Positions 52,155 to 61,445 of a stretch of DNA of 64,000 nt are shown here, piece by piece (position 1 is the first letter of the stretch; every line of letters begins with the position of its first letter). The translations under genes and the position numbers were made by a program. Below the pieces are notes generated by a model that was not told the DNA's origin, made no database searches, and was given only the letters and a program-made list of their open reading frames with translations. The DNA comes from DATLLN01 sp963720885 (lineage in GTDB: Bacteria > Actinomycetota > Thermoleophilia > Gaiellales > JAICJC01). The stretch is taken from positions 682,001 to 746,000 of the forward strand of contig CAVRGW010000006.1 in NCBI GenBank assembly GCA_963720885.1, given 5' to 3'.

Positions 52155-53126
52155 GTGAGACTCGGGGTCTTCACCGTGCTGTACAGCGGCACGCCGTTCG
52201 AGGAGGTGCTCGACCGGCTGGCCGGGCTGGGCGTGCAGGCGGTCGAGCTTGGCACCGGCGGCCATCCCGGCACCGCGCACTGCGATCCGGACGAGCTGCT
52301 GGCCGACGAGTCCAAGGTGCGGGCACTGCGCCGGGCCGTCGAGAGCCGTGGCATGGTCATCAGCGCGCTCAGCCAGCACGCGAACCCGCTCCACCCGGAC
52401 GCGGCCGTCGCCCGGACGGCCCACGAGACGTGGCGCAAGACGGCGCAGCTTGCCGGGCTGCTCGAGGTGTCGGTTGTCAACGCGTTCTCGGGCTGCCCCG
52501 GCGACCACGACGGCGCCGTCCACCCGAACTGGGTGACGTCACCCTGGCCGCCCGAGTACAGCGACATCCTCGAGTGGCAGTGGACGGAGAAGGTGATCCC
52601 CTACTGGTCGGACGAGGCGGCGTTCGCGCGGTCGGCCGGCGTCAGGATCGCCCTCGAGATGCATCCCGGGTTCGTGGTCTACAACAACGAGTCGCTGTTT
52701 CGCCTGCGCGACGCCGCCGGGCCGGAGATCGGCGCGAACTTCGACCCCAGCCACCTGTTCTGGCAGCAGGCCGACCCGGTCGAGGCGATCAAGGAACTGG
52801 GCGCGGCGAGCGCGCTGTTCCACGTCCACGCGAAGGACACCTATGTCGACCGCGGCAACGTCGTGCGCAACGGCGTGATCGACACCAAGGACTACACGCG
52901 GTTCCTGGAGCGGGCCTGGACGTTCCGCACGGTCGGGTACGGCCAGGGCGAGAAGGTGTGGCGGGACATGGTCAGCGCGCTGCGCATGGTCGGCTACGAC
53001 CACGTGATGAGCATCGAGCACGAGGACGGCCTGATGTCGGTGGACGAGGGACTGGAGAAGGCCGTCGCCTTCCTCAGCTCGATCATGCTGAAGGACTCGG
53101 ATCAGGCCGAGATGTGGTGGGCGTGA
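52155..53126 (+). CDS. Sugar phosphate isomerase/epimerase (AP endonuclease 2 fold)
   Basis: 323 aa TIM barrel of the xylose-isomerase-like family, with metal-site residues Glu in GVRIALEMHPGF, Asp/His in NFDPSHLFWQ, His in FHVHAKDTYVD and Glu in SIEHEDGL. Likely isomerises a sugar or inositol derivative. First of three overlapping genes (GTGA) with a PfkB kinase and a PLP lyase, suggesting one catabolic route. Confidence 0.9.
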   Translation: MRLGVFTVLYSGTPFEEVLDRLAGLGVQAVELGTGGHPGTAHCDPDELLADESKVRALRRAVESRGMVISALSQHANPLHPDAAVARTAHETWRKTAQLAGLLEVSVVNAFSGCPGDHDGAVHPNWVTSPWPPEYSDILEWQWTEKVIPYWSDEAAFARSAGVRIALEMHPGFVVYNNESLFRLRDAAGPEIGANFDPSHLFWQQADPVEAIKELGAASALFHVHAKDTYVDRGNVVRNGVIDTKDYTRFLERAWTFRTVGYGQGEKVWRDMVSALRMVGYDHVMSIEHEDGLMSVDEGLEKAVAFLSSIMLKDSDQAEMWWA

Positions 53127-53974
53127 GCGGCGGTGGCCGCGTCGGCGTCTGCGGGTCGGTCAACATGGATGTGTTCGGGTACGTCGACCGGCTGCCGTTG
53201 CCCGGTGAGACGATCGCCGGTAGCCACCTCACCTACGCGCCGGGAGGAAAGGGCGCGAACCAGGCCGTGGCCGCCGCCCGCGCCGGCGCACAGGTGTCGT
53301 TCGCTGGCGCCTGCGGGCGCGACGGGTTCGGCGACCAGGTGGCGGCGGCGCTGTCGGCGGACGGCATCGACGTCACCGGTCTGCGGCGCGTCGACGAGCC
53401 GACCGGGGTGGCTCTGATCCTGGTCGAAGACGGCGGCGAAAACGTGATCGTCGCCGTCTACGGCGCGAACACGCAGGCGTCCGGCCCGCCCGCCGGCGCC
53501 CAGGCCGACGTGTGGCTGACCCAGGCCGAGACGACGCCGGAGGCGGTGGCGGCGACGCTCGAGACCGCACGCGCGACCGGCGCCCTGGCGATCGTCAATC
53601 CCGCGCCGGCGGGCCGCCTGCCCGCCCAGCTGATCGGGCGGTTCGATATCGCCGTAGTCAACGAGACGGAGCTCGACGCGCTCGGCGCCGAGCGGCCGCC
53701 CGCCGTCGTGCTCACGCTCGGCAGGCACGGCGCGCGCGTGCTGCCCGACGGGCCGGAACTGCCGGCGTTCGCCGCGGAGGCTGTCGACACGACCGGCGCC
53801 GGCGACGCGCTGACCGGCGCGCTGGCGGCCGCGCTGGCCGAGGGACGGCCGCTCGAGGACGCAGTCCGGTTCGGCATGGCCGCGGCGGCGGTCAGCGTCG
53901 AGCGTCTCGGCTGCCAGCCGGCGATGCCGAGGCGGGAAGCGATCGAGGAACGGCTGGCGGGCGCAGCGGCGTGA
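53123..53974 (+). CDS. PfkB-family carbohydrate kinase (ribokinase-like)
   Basis: 283 aa. PfkB signatures: the N-terminal GSVNMDVFGYVDRLPLPGET and APGGKGANQAVAAARAG, and the C-terminal catalytic VDTTGAGDALTGALAAAL with the anion-hole GAGD. Ribokinase is the closest type, but the substrate may be the product of the neighbouring isomerase. GTG 53123 overlaps the isomerase stop. Confidence 0.9.
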   Translation: MSGGGRVGVCGSVNMDVFGYVDRLPLPGETIAGSHLTYAPGGKGANQAVAAARAGAQVSFAGACGRDGFGDQVAAALSADGIDVTGLRRVDEPTGVALILVEDGGENVIVAVYGANTQASGPPAGAQADVWLTQAETTPEAVAATLETARATGALAIVNPAPAGRLPAQLIGRFDIAVVNETELDALGAERPPAVVLTLGRHGARVLPDGPELPAFAAEAVDTTGAGDALTGALAAALAEGRPLEDAVRFGMAAAAVSVERLGCQPAMPRREAIEERLAGAAA

Positions 53975-55011
53975 ATCGGCGGGTCTTCACGAATCGAGCC
54001 GTGCGCCAGGACGCCGTGCCCGAGCCGAGCACCGACGCGGCGGGCTTCCACGCCGGGCTCGACGCCTACGAGCCGACGCCGCTGCACGACCTCCCATGGC
54101 TGGCGGCCGAGACGAGGATCGCCGTCGCCGGCCTCAAGGACGAGTCGGGCCGTCTCGGCCTGCCCGCGTTCAAGGTGCTCGGCGCAAGCTGGGCGGCGGA
54201 GCGAACGCTGCGCGAGCGGCCGGATGTGCGGGAGCTGGTCGCCGCCAGCGCCGGCAACCACGGCCGCGCGGTCGCCCATGAGGCTGCCCGTCGCGGCCTG
54301 CGTGCGCGCATCTTCCTGCCCGCCGTCTCCAGCCCTCCGCGGCGGGAGGCGATCGAGGCGGAGGGCGCCGAGGTGATCGTGGTCGACGGCAGCTTCGAGG
54401 ACGCGCTGGAGCAGGCGCACGCGGCGGCAGAGCAGCCCGGTGTGGCGGAGATCGGCGACGTCGGCACGTTCGGGCCGGCGCGCTGGGTGATCGACGGGTA
54501 CCAGACGCTGTTCGCCGAGACACTGGCGCAGGGCAGCTTCGACCTGATGCTCGTCCCGGCCGGCGTCGGCTCGCTCGCGGCAGCGGCCACGCGGTTCGCG
54601 GCCCAGGTCGACATGCGCGTGATCGGCGTCGAGGCGTCGACCGCCCCCTGCCTGACCGCGTCGTTCGAGGCGGGGTGTCCAACGGCCGTTGCCAACACGG
54701 GCACGACGATGGCCGGGCTGGACTGCGCGGAGATCTCGGAGACGGCCTGGCCGACGCTGCGCGACGGGATGCACGGGACGATCACGGTGGACGACGACGA
54801 GGTGCACGACGCGATGCGCGATCTGGCGACCGCCGGCCTGCCGATCGGCGACTGCGGCGCGGCTCCGGTGGCTGCGCTGCGGGCGCTGGCGACGGAGCAG
54901 GCGTGCGCCGAACTGCGCGAAGCCGTCGCGCTCGGCGAGTCGACGCGGGCGCTGCTGATCGCCACCGAGGGGCCGACCGACCCCGACGGCTACCGGGCGA
55001 TCATCGGTTGA
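53971..55011 (+). CDS. PLP-dependent lyase (diaminopropionate ammonia-lyase-like)
   Basis: 346 aa fold-type II PLP enzyme. Lys in LPAFKVLGASWA, the substrate loop ASAGNHGRAVAHEA, the Gly-rich PAGVGSLAAAA, and an N-terminus resembling diaminopropionate ammonia-lyase (DpaL). Probable alpha,beta-elimination on a small amino acid. GTG overlaps the kinase stop. Its end overlaps the convergent membrane-protein gene by 11 nt. Confidence 0.85.
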   Translation: MNRRVFTNRAVRQDAVPEPSTDAAGFHAGLDAYEPTPLHDLPWLAAETRIAVAGLKDESGRLGLPAFKVLGASWAAERTLRERPDVRELVAASAGNHGRAVAHEAARRGLRARIFLPAVSSPPRREAIEAEGAEVIVVDGSFEDALEQAHAAAEQPGVAEIGDVGTFGPARWVIDGYQTLFAETLAQGSFDLMLVPAGVGSLAAAATRFAAQVDMRVIGVEASTAPCLTASFEAGCPTAVANTGTTMAGLDCAEISETAWPTLRDGMHGTITVDDDEVHDAMRDLATAGLPIGDCGAAPVAALRALATEQACAELREAVALGESTRALLIATEGPTDPDGYRAIIG

Positions 55012-57058
55012 CCTGGTAGACGACGAACCGGTCGCTGCCGGGCCGGTCGGGGTACACCTGCGTCAGCCCGGGCGCCTTCGCCGCTGCCTGGGCGGCACGC
55101 GGCGTCAGCGGCGCGTCGACCACCACGTAACGGACGTCGTAGCGGTCGAGGATCTCGCGCTGCCGATCGGGTGATGTCGACGGGTCGAAGAAGGCGTCGG
55201 TCTCCGACCGGCGCTGCGCGGGGTCGTTGCCCGGCTCGGCCCGCGTGCGCGCGGCCGGCAGCGAGACGGCATCGACCGAGGCCTGGCCGACCAGGTTGAA
55301 CGCGAGGCCGGTGAAGTCGTTGCCGCGCCCGTTCGCGAGCGGTGCGAGGACGACCGGGAACGGCGGCCCGTCGTGGCGGCGCATGAAGTCGATCAGTCCG
55401 CTCGACGGCCGGTGCCGGGCATCCGCCGGCGTGCCGTGCTGGAACGTGAACAGCGTCGCCCGGCCATCGGTCCAGACGGACCCGACCAGCACCGCAACGG
55501 CCATCACCACCACCGGCAACACCGGCACCACGGGGGGCACCGCAAACGTGGCCGGCCGGCCGGAGGCCACCCGGAGAATGACCAGAACGACGCCGGCCAC
55601 GGCGATGCCGGCAACCAGGGCGGTCTGCGCGATCGCAGCACCGTCGCCCAGCCACGCGACGCCTAGCGAGGCCGCGGCGAGGCCGGCGGCGATCCACCAC
55701 ACCCGCCCCGGCCACGTCGCGGCGATCAGCACCAGCAGCAGCGCCAGCAGCTCGGGCCAGGGCAGCGCGCCGCGCAACCGGCCGACCTGGTGCGGACCGA
55801 TCAGCGGCGCCAGCACCGCCGGCAGCCCGGGCAGGCAGAGCACGGCCAGCGCGCCGGCGCCGATCGCCCCTGCCAGCGTGTGCGTGCCCCGCCAGGCGGC
55901 GATCACGATCGGGATCGCCAGCAGGCCGAGCAAGACCGCGAGGCGGCCCTCGATCACGATGTCGCCGTCGCGGATCACCGGGTGGCCGCCGAGCAGCGCG
56001 AACCCGCCGGGGTCGAGACGCGTGCCGGCCGCGCCACCGGTGCCGCGGATCGCCGCGAACCAGATCGCGCCGAGGGTGAGCGCGGAGACGGCGTAGGCGC
56101 CGGCCATGGCGCGCCATCCGCGCCCGCGACGGGCGATCACCGCCGCCGTGATCATCGCCAGCACGGGCATCACGTACGTGGGGTGGGCGAGCACCGCGAC
56201 CAGCACCGCGGCCACCAGGGCCCCCTCGGTGCGAGGTTCGTCGTCCAGTCGGACAACCTCGACGATCAGCGCGATGCAGACCGGGACGACGACGCGGAAG
56301 ACGATGCCGCCTGGCTGCTCGCTCGAGTCCAGCACGCCCCCGGATGAGCTGATCGCATCCCAGACCACGAAGCCGACGACAGCGATCCCGGCGGGCATGC
56401 CGCCCAGGATCCGACCGGCCGCGTAGACCGCGGCGGGGACCAGGAACGCGCAGGCCGGGACGAGCGCGAGGAAGCCGACCGAGGGATCGACGCCGGCCAG
56501 CTCGACGGCGCCGGCCTCCGCAGCGTGGATGATCGGGAACGCGTAGCCGGCGTGGACGTGGCCGTCCTGGTACGCCGAGAGGCCGCCGAACGAGAGCTCG
56601 TGGAGGTCGACCAGTTTGCGCACCCGGCCGGCGTGGAACAGCGCGTCGGACTCGAGCACGGGCTTCGCCCAGCGGGCGGCGAGCACCGCGGTTCCCAGCC
56701 CCGCCAGTGCGACACCGAGTGCCTCCCGGCCGAGCGGGATCCGCGGCGGCCCGGCCAGCGCGAGCGCGACGGCCGAGGCCGCCAGGAGCGTCCAGAGCGG
56801 GGCGGCCAGCGGCAGGCCGGCGACCAGCGCGATCAGCAGCGGGGGGATCCAGGCGGCCAGGCCGAGCACAGGCGCGGCACCGAGTGCGGTCGCCGGCAGC
56901 AGCCGCTCGTCCAGCCCTGCGACGCGGAGCACGGCCGCCCCCGGGAGGCCGATCGACAGCGCCAGCGCCGGGAACATCGCGAGCTGCTCGGGCAGCACCT
57001 GTCCGGCTCCACGCACGACCAGCGCGCCGGCCGCCAGCAGCGCGAGCGCCACCAGCAC
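55001..57058 (-). CDS. Large polytopic membrane protein (GT-C-like), unknown function
   Basis: 685 aa with roughly 13-15 membrane segments and a soluble extracytoplasmic C-terminal part of about 130 aa (IDFMRRHDGPPFPVVLAP, ILDRYDVRYVVVDAPL). This layout matches DUF6541/arabinosyl- or mannosyltransferase-like GT-C membrane proteins of actinobacteria. An acidic loop FHAGRVRKLVDLHELSFGG follows one of the first segments, where GT-C enzymes have catalytic acids, but no motif is decisive. Possible role in cell-surface glycan assembly, inferred from the GT4 gene nearby. Confidence 0.75.
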   Translation of the reverse strand: MLVALALLAAGALVVRGAGQVLPEQLAMFPALALSIGLPGAAVLRVAGLDERLLPATALGAAPVLGLAAWIPPLLIALVAGLPLAAPLWTLLAASAVALALAGPPRIPLGREALGVALAGLGTAVLAARWAKPVLESDALFHAGRVRKLVDLHELSFGGLSAYQDGHVHAGYAFPIIHAAEAGAVELAGVDPSVGFLALVPACAFLVPAAVYAAGRILGGMPAGIAVVGFVVWDAISSSGGVLDSSEQPGGIVFRVVVPVCIALIVEVVRLDDEPRTEGALVAAVLVAVLAHPTYVMPVLAMITAAVIARRGRGWRAMAGAYAVSALTLGAIWFAAIRGTGGAAGTRLDPGGFALLGGHPVIRDGDIVIEGRLAVLLGLLAIPIVIAAWRGTHTLAGAIGAGALAVLCLPGLPAVLAPLIGPHQVGRLRGALPWPELLALLLVLIAATWPGRVWWIAAGLAAASLGVAWLGDGAAIAQTALVAGIAVAGVVLVILRVASGRPATFAVPPVVPVLPVVVMAVAVLVGSVWTDGRATLFTFQHGTPADARHRPSSGLIDFMRRHDGPPFPVVLAPLANGRGNDFTGLAFNLVGQASVDAVSLPAARTRAEPGNDPAQRRSETDAFFDPSTSPDRQREILDRYDVRYVVVDAPLTPRAAQAAAKAPGLTQVYPDRPGSDRFVVYQVNR

Positions 57059-57125
57059 CCTGATCGCCCGCCGTCCGCTCGACTCGAGGCCCCGCGGGGA
57101 TGTGGCGTCGAATGACGTCGCGGCT

Positions 57126-57308
57126 CTACCTCCAGCCAGACGGATCAGAGGCGCCGGCCGCCGCCAGCGCGTCGCGGCGGGCGAGGTAGTCCTGGATCTC
57201 GACGATCAGCCCGTCGCGCAGCGTGAAGACGATGAAGACCTGGCCCCGGTCGTCGACCCAGTCCGCCCAGACGATCTCGATGTTGCTCTCCGGCTCACGC
57301 TCTGGCAC
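57126..57308 (-). pseudogene. SnoaL-like (NTF2-fold) protein remnant, N-terminus missing
   Basis: Sixty codons encode the last three strands of a SnoaL-like domain (NIEIVWADWVDDRGQVFIVF, then FTLRDGLIVEIQDYLARRDA). Complete members have 110-140 aa. The lost half lies where the palindromic element at 57336-57366 now sits, about 30 nt upstream. It may still be translated from GTG 57308, but function is unlikely. Confidence 0.6.
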
Positions 57309-57335
57309 GACGCCGATGGTCGCAGATCGGGCGCC

Positions 57336-57366
57336 TGTAACAAAGGGGTCTGACCCCGTTGTTACA
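57336..57366. repeat. Palindromic intergenic element, copy 4 (longest arms)
   Basis: Arms of 15 nt, TGTAACAA-A-GGGGTC and GACCCC-G-TTGTTACA, around a single T: complementary at all positions but one. It lies between the SnoaL-like remnant and the DUF1801 gene stop. Confidence 0.8.
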
Positions 57367-57375
57367 TGCTGGCCG

Positions 57376-57774
57376 CTACTTCTTGCCCGAGACGTTCAGG
57401 TCGACGGCCTCGCGGATGAGCGCCTTCAGCGCCGTCTCATCGATCTCGTCACCCTCGGCGATGTCGATGGCGCGGCGCGCGTTGCCCTCGAGGCTCGAGT
57501 TGAACAGCCTCGCCGGGTCGTCCAGCGACGCGCCCTTCATGAAGGTCAGCTTGACGACGCTCTTGTAGGTCTCGCCGGTGCAGATGATCCCGCCGTGCGA
57601 CCAGACCGGCGTTCCCGGGCTGGTGGCCTTCGCCCACTTCCACTCCTCGACGATCTCCGGGTCGGCCGACCTGATGATTCCCCGCACCCTGCTCAGCGTC
57701 TCACCACGCCAGTCGCCCAGCTCCTCGATCCGCTCGTCGATCTTGGTGGATGCGTCCTTCTCGTTCTCTGCCAT
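57376..57774 (-). CDS. DUF1801 domain protein
   Basis: 132 aa, soluble, DUF1801/YdhG-like: RVRGIIRSADPEIVEEWKW, then PVWSHGGIICTGETYKSVVK and LTFMKGASLDDPARLFNSSL. The family is common, small and not functionally characterised. GGGGGAG precedes the ATG. Confidence 0.88.
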   Translation of the reverse strand: MAENEKDASTKIDERIEELGDWRGETLSRVRGIIRSADPEIVEEWKWAKATSPGTPVWSHGGIICTGETYKSVVKLTFMKGASLDDPARLFNSSLEGNARRAIDIAEGDEIDETALKALIREAVDLNVSGKK

Positions 57775-57820
57775 TCGACTCCCCCGAAACGTTGTGGCCG
57801 CCGACGGGCCGCGATCATAG

Positions 57821-58474
57821 CTAGGGGACGTGGATCAGCGTCGGCAGTCCGTTGTTGTCGAAGAAGTGGCTCCCCTGCTGCTCGGTCTGAGCGTTGCCGA
57901 ACAGTGAAAACGTGGACGTGATGCCGTCGGGCATGAGGGTCGCATTCGCCTGCACGTTCGCGGCCCCCCACGCCGCAACCGCCCGGGATGCGATGGTTGC
58001 CTCGGCCGTCTCGTTCCACCCGTATTGCGCGGAGCCGAAGCACTCGTTCTTGTCGACGTGCGCCGTCGCGATCACGTAGTGCCCGAGCTTGCGGCTGGAG
58101 AGGTAGCCGACCGGCGGCGCATAGAGCCGGAAGTGGGTGCCGGAGCAGAGACCGCTCTTTCGGCCGGCGCTCGCCACCCAGATGGCGCCGGTGCCGTCAT
58201 TGAGCCGCGCGTACTCGTTCGACCCGGCCAACGACCAGCCGATCCCCGCGTACACCTTGTCGACCGACGCATTGCCCCAGAAGACAAGGTCGACCGGCCA
58301 ATCGACGTTGCCTGCGGAGGCCTTCTGCGAGTCGAAATCGAAGTTCCTGAACGAGTCTCCGCCGTAGTGCACGGTCTTCAGGCTCGTGGTCGTGCTCGCC
58401 ACCGCACTGCTCACACCGAGCACCCAGAACGTCAGCACCAGGGCAAAAAGGATCGAGCCGGCACGGCGGACCAT
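57821..58474 (-). CDS. Secreted protein of unknown function
   Basis: 217 aa with a clear signal peptide (RRAGSILFALVLTFWVLGVSS, cleavage near AVAS). The mature part is beta-rich with two Cys (SGLCSGTHFRL, KNECFGSAQYG) that may form a disulfide and many aromatic residues. No family recognised. TAGGGT ends 6 nt before the ATG, leaderless and divergent from another leaderless gene. Confidence 0.75.
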   Translation of the reverse strand: MVRRAGSILFALVLTFWVLGVSSAVASTTTSLKTVHYGGDSFRNFDFDSQKASAGNVDWPVDLVFWGNASVDKVYAGIGWSLAGSNEYARLNDGTGAIWVASAGRKSGLCSGTHFRLYAPPVGYLSSRKLGHYVIATAHVDKNECFGSAQYGWNETAEATIASRAVAAWGAANVQANATLMPDGITSTFSLFGNAQTEQQGSHFFDNNGLPTLIHVP

Positions 58475-58535
58475 CGTCCGACCCTACGTCTTCGGGCGAC
58501 AAGCTTCAACCAACCATAGCCTGTATGCTATCGAG

Positions 58536-59681
58536 GTGACCTCGGCCTTGATCCCGCGCCAGGAGTACGCCGCGCTGGAGCACTGCGTGTACCTGAACCA
58601 GGCGTCGCTCGGCCTGGTTCCGCGCCGCTCGGCGAGCGCCATGGTCGAGTTCCTCGTCGATGTTGCTCAGTACGGAAACGTCCGCCTCTCCGACGATGCC
58701 GAGGAGCGGATTCTCGATGACCTCCGTGCGGTCGCCGCGGAGCTGTTCGACGCGCCGCTGCGATCGATCGCCGTGGTGGGAGGAGCGAGCGAGGCGCTCG
58801 GTCAGCTCGCGCTGCTGACGGCACGGCCGCGCGGCGAGGTTGTTCTCGTGGCGTCGGACTTCCCCAGCGTCACCCACCCGTGGTTGGCCGCGCACGAGCG
58901 GCTCGGGACGCGGATCGCCTGGGTCGAGGACACGCCGGGACAGGACCTGACGGCCGCACTCACGGGCGGCGTCTCCCGCGACACCACCGTGGTGTGTTTC
59001 AGCGCAGTCCAGTACGCGACCGGATCGATGGTCGACGTCGGCGAGGTCGTTCGGCGCGCGCACGCGGTCGGGGCGCAGGCGATCGTCGACGTCACGCAGA
59101 TGGCGGGAGCGATGCCGGTGAGCCTTCGCTCGTGGGCTGCCGATGCCCTGGTGTGCAGCGGGTACAAATGGCTGTCCACCCACGGCGGCGTCGCCCTGCT
59201 GGCAGTCGGCGACCAGTTGCTGGAGACCGTGCCGCCGATCGTCGGCTGGAAGGGCGCCCGCCACCCCTTCCAGTTCGAACCCACGACGCTGGCGCTCGCG
59301 CCCGACGCACGACGGTTCGAGCTCTCGACGATCGCATACAGCTCCGCCGTGGGCCTCAGCAGCTCGATCGACCTGCTCACCCGAACCGGCCTTCCGGCGA
59401 TCGCCGGACACGCCGAAGCGCTCGCCCGCGAACTGGTCGCCGCGGCCGCACCCCGGGGCTGGACGCCCTACCGAGATCTCGACGAGCCGGGCGCAAGCCA
59501 CCACATCGTCTCGCTGCGGCATCCCACATTCGCCGCACGACCGGTTCAGGCACGCCTCGCCGAGGAGCACGGCATCGTCGTCAGCTCACGAGGCGACGGC
59601 ATCCGCGTGTCGCTTCACGCCTACAACGACAGCTCCGACATCGAGGCGCTCGCTGGGGCCCTGGGCGACCCCAGCCGATAG
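58536..59681 (+). CDS. Class V aminotransferase / cysteine desulfurase-like PLP enzyme
   Basis: 381 aa. PLP Lys in VCSGYKWLSTHGGVAL; Asp in AIVDVTQMAGAMPV; the N-terminal YLNQASLGLVPRR replaces the usual N-H-G pattern. It lacks the desulfurase Cys loop, so isopenicillin-N-epimerase-like, kynureninase-like or aminotransferase activity is more likely. TATGCT ends 6 nt before the GTG. The gene ends 17 nt before the tRNA on the other strand. Confidence 0.87.
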   Translation: MTSALIPRQEYAALEHCVYLNQASLGLVPRRSASAMVEFLVDVAQYGNVRLSDDAEERILDDLRAVAAELFDAPLRSIAVVGGASEALGQLALLTARPRGEVVLVASDFPSVTHPWLAAHERLGTRIAWVEDTPGQDLTAALTGGVSRDTTVVCFSAVQYATGSMVDVGEVVRRAHAVGAQAIVDVTQMAGAMPVSLRSWAADALVCSGYKWLSTHGGVALLAVGDQLLETVPPIVGWKGARHPFQFEPTTLALAPDARRFELSTIAYSSAVGLSSSIDLLTRTGLPAIAGHAEALARELVAAAAPRGWTPYRDLDEPGASHHIVSLRHPTFAARPVQARLAEEHGIVVSSRGDGIRVSLHAYNDSSDIEALAGALGDPSR

Positions 59682-59697
59682 ACAAACGTCCGGCGAG

Positions 59698-59770
59698 TGG
59701 GCCGTGTAGGGATCGAACCTACGACCTTGGGATTAAGAGTCCCCTGCTCTACCAGCTGAGCTAACGGCCC
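59698..59770 (-). tRNA. tRNA-Lys (anticodon CTT)
   Basis: 73 nt on the minus strand folding into a complete cloverleaf: acceptor GGGCCGT / ACGGCCC with discriminator A, D arm GCTC...GAGC, anticodon arm GGGGA-CTCTTAA-TCCCA with anticodon CTT, and T arm GTAGG-TTCGATC-CCTAC. CCA is not encoded. Confidence 0.97.
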
Positions 59771-59836
59771 CGGAACGGGCAGTCTAACGGGGCACCGGCG
59801 CGTGCAGCGGCGCATCGACTATGGTTGCCCCCGCTC

Positions 59837-60886
59837 ATGCGCGACGAGTCCAAAAGCTTCTTTCTCGACCTGCTCGCGGCCGCCGGACCGTCCGGCGACG
59901 AACGTGGCCCTGCCCGGGTCTGGCGCGGCTACACCACCGGCTTCGCCGAGGTGACCGCGGACGCCCTGGGGTCGAGCACAGCGTCGGCCGGCGAGGGCCC
60001 TCCGCACCTGATGGTGATGGGCCACATCGACGAGATCGGCCTGGTCGTCACGCACGTCGACGACGACGGGTTCGCCTGGTTCGGCCCGGTCGGCGGCTGG
60101 GATCCCGAGGTGCTGGTCGGCCAGCGGGTGCGCGTGCTGGCGAAGGACGGCCCGGTGGGCGGCGTCGTCGGCAAGAAGTCGCGCCACCTGCAGGAGGGCG
60201 ACGAGCGGACGACCCAGACCAAGATCGACCAGATGTGGATCGACATCGGCGCAGCGTCCGGTGAGGAGGCGCGCAACGTCGTCCGCACCGGCGACCTGGC
60301 CGTGCTCGAGCAGCCCGCGCTGCCGCTGCAGGGCACCCGCATGTCGAGCCGCGCCGTCGACAACCGCGCCGGGGCGTGGGTCGCCGCGGAGGCCGTCCGC
60401 CTCTATGCCGAGCAGCCCGGCAGCTGCCGGCTGACCGCGGTCGCCAGCGTCTCCGAGGAGACCAGCTTCGCGGGCGCCCACACCACCTCGTTCGCGCTCG
60501 CCCCGGACGCCGCGATCGCCGTCGATGTGACCAACGCGACGGACTACCCGAGCGTGTCCAAACAGAAGTACGGCCACGTGCAGATCGGCAAAGGCCCTGG
60601 CCTGTCGCGGGGCGCCGCGATCCACCCGGTGATGTTCGAGATGCTGATCGAGTCCGCCGAGGCGGCCGGAATCGACTACCAGGTGGAGCCCGCCGACGGC
60701 CACACGTGGACGGACGCCGACGCCATCTTCCTGTCCCGGGCCGGGGTACCCTCGGTCGTGGTCAGCATCCCGCTGCGCTACATGCACTCCCCCAACGAGC
60801 TGCTCGACCTGGACGACCTCCAGGCGTGCGCCGAGCTGGTCGCCGCGTTCGCGCGTCGCTTCGACGGTCTGCCGCCGACCGAGTAG
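59837..60886 (+). CDS. M42-family metallo-aminopeptidase
   Basis: 349 aa dinuclear zinc/cobalt exopeptidase of the glutamyl aminopeptidase/endoglucanase M42 family. Ligands: MGHIDEIGL, Asp in SRAVDNRAG, the catalytic Glu pair in SVSEETSFAGAH, Asp in AIAVDVTNATD and the final His in YMHSPNELLD. Cytosolic, probably a dodecamer. ATG 59837 preferred over the TTG at 59825. TATGGT about 11 nt upstream. Confidence 0.94.
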   Translation: MRDESKSFFLDLLAAAGPSGDERGPARVWRGYTTGFAEVTADALGSSTASAGEGPPHLMVMGHIDEIGLVVTHVDDDGFAWFGPVGGWDPEVLVGQRVRVLAKDGPVGGVVGKKSRHLQEGDERTTQTKIDQMWIDIGAASGEEARNVVRTGDLAVLEQPALPLQGTRMSSRAVDNRAGAWVAAEAVRLYAEQPGSCRLTAVASVSEETSFAGAHTTSFALAPDAAIAVDVTNATDYPSVSKQKYGHVQIGKGPGLSRGAAIHPVMFEMLIESAEAAGIDYQVEPADGHTWTDADAIFLSRAGVPSVVVSIPLRYMHSPNELLDLDDLQACAELVAAFARRFDGLPPTE

Positions 60887-60911
60887 CCCTCAGAGGCCTA
60901 CGATACGGCGC

Positions 60912-61445
60912 ATGCGCCGCGTGCTGACCGTCGCAGCGATCACCTTCGGGACGGTGTTCGTGCTGTCCATCGTCGTGTTCGGGCGGAGCCGCACGGACGC
61001 GCTCGAGCCGGCCTCCACGGCCGGGAGCTTCACCGCCCATCCAGAGCCGAACGTCGCCGGCGACACGATGGCCGGCAAGCGCATCGCGCTGGCCGACCTG
61101 CGGGGCAAGCCCGTCGTGGTCAACTTCTTCGCGCACTGGTGCCAGCCGTGCAAGGAGGAGGCAGGCCAGATCGCGCAGACCGCCGCCGACTACCGGGGGC
61201 GGATCCACATGCTCTCGATCGCCCGCGACTCGACCCGCTCCGGCGTCAAAGCGTTCGCCGCGAGGTACGGCATGACGTGGCCGATCCTGTGGGACGGCAG
61301 CGACGACCTGTCCCGCGCCTTCAAGGTGCCCGGACAGCCGGTGACGTTCATCATCGACGCCAACGGCCGGATCGTCGACCAGGTCGACGGGCAGACGACC
61401 GAGAATCGGATCGCCTCGACGCTCAACCAGTTGGTGAGCTCGTGA
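60912..61445 (+). CDS. TlpA/ResA-like membrane-anchored thioredoxin
   Basis: 177 aa: N-terminal membrane anchor (about 3-23), extracytoplasmic thioredoxin fold with active site HWCQPCKEE, the AhpC/TSA-type DLRGKPVVVNFFAHW and cis-Pro in PGQPVTFIID. Reduces or forms disulfides outside the membrane, e.g. in cytochrome c maturation. TACGAT ends 7 nt before the ATG. GTGA overlap with the CcdA gene, its electron source. Confidence 0.92.
   Translation: MRRVLTVAAITFGTVFVLSIVVFGRSRTDALEPASTAGSFTAHPEPNVAGDTMAGKRIALADLRGKPVVVNFFAHWCQPCKEEAGQIAQTAADYRGRIHMLSIARDSTRSGVKAFAARYGMTWPILWDGSDDLSRAFKVPGQPVTFIIDANGRIVDQVDGQTTENRIASTLNQLVSS

Noticed and set aside
55001..57058. Assignment of the large membrane protein to a specific arabinosyl- or mannosyltransferase
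   Set aside because: Only the general GT-C-like layout is visible; no catalytic motif could be fixed.
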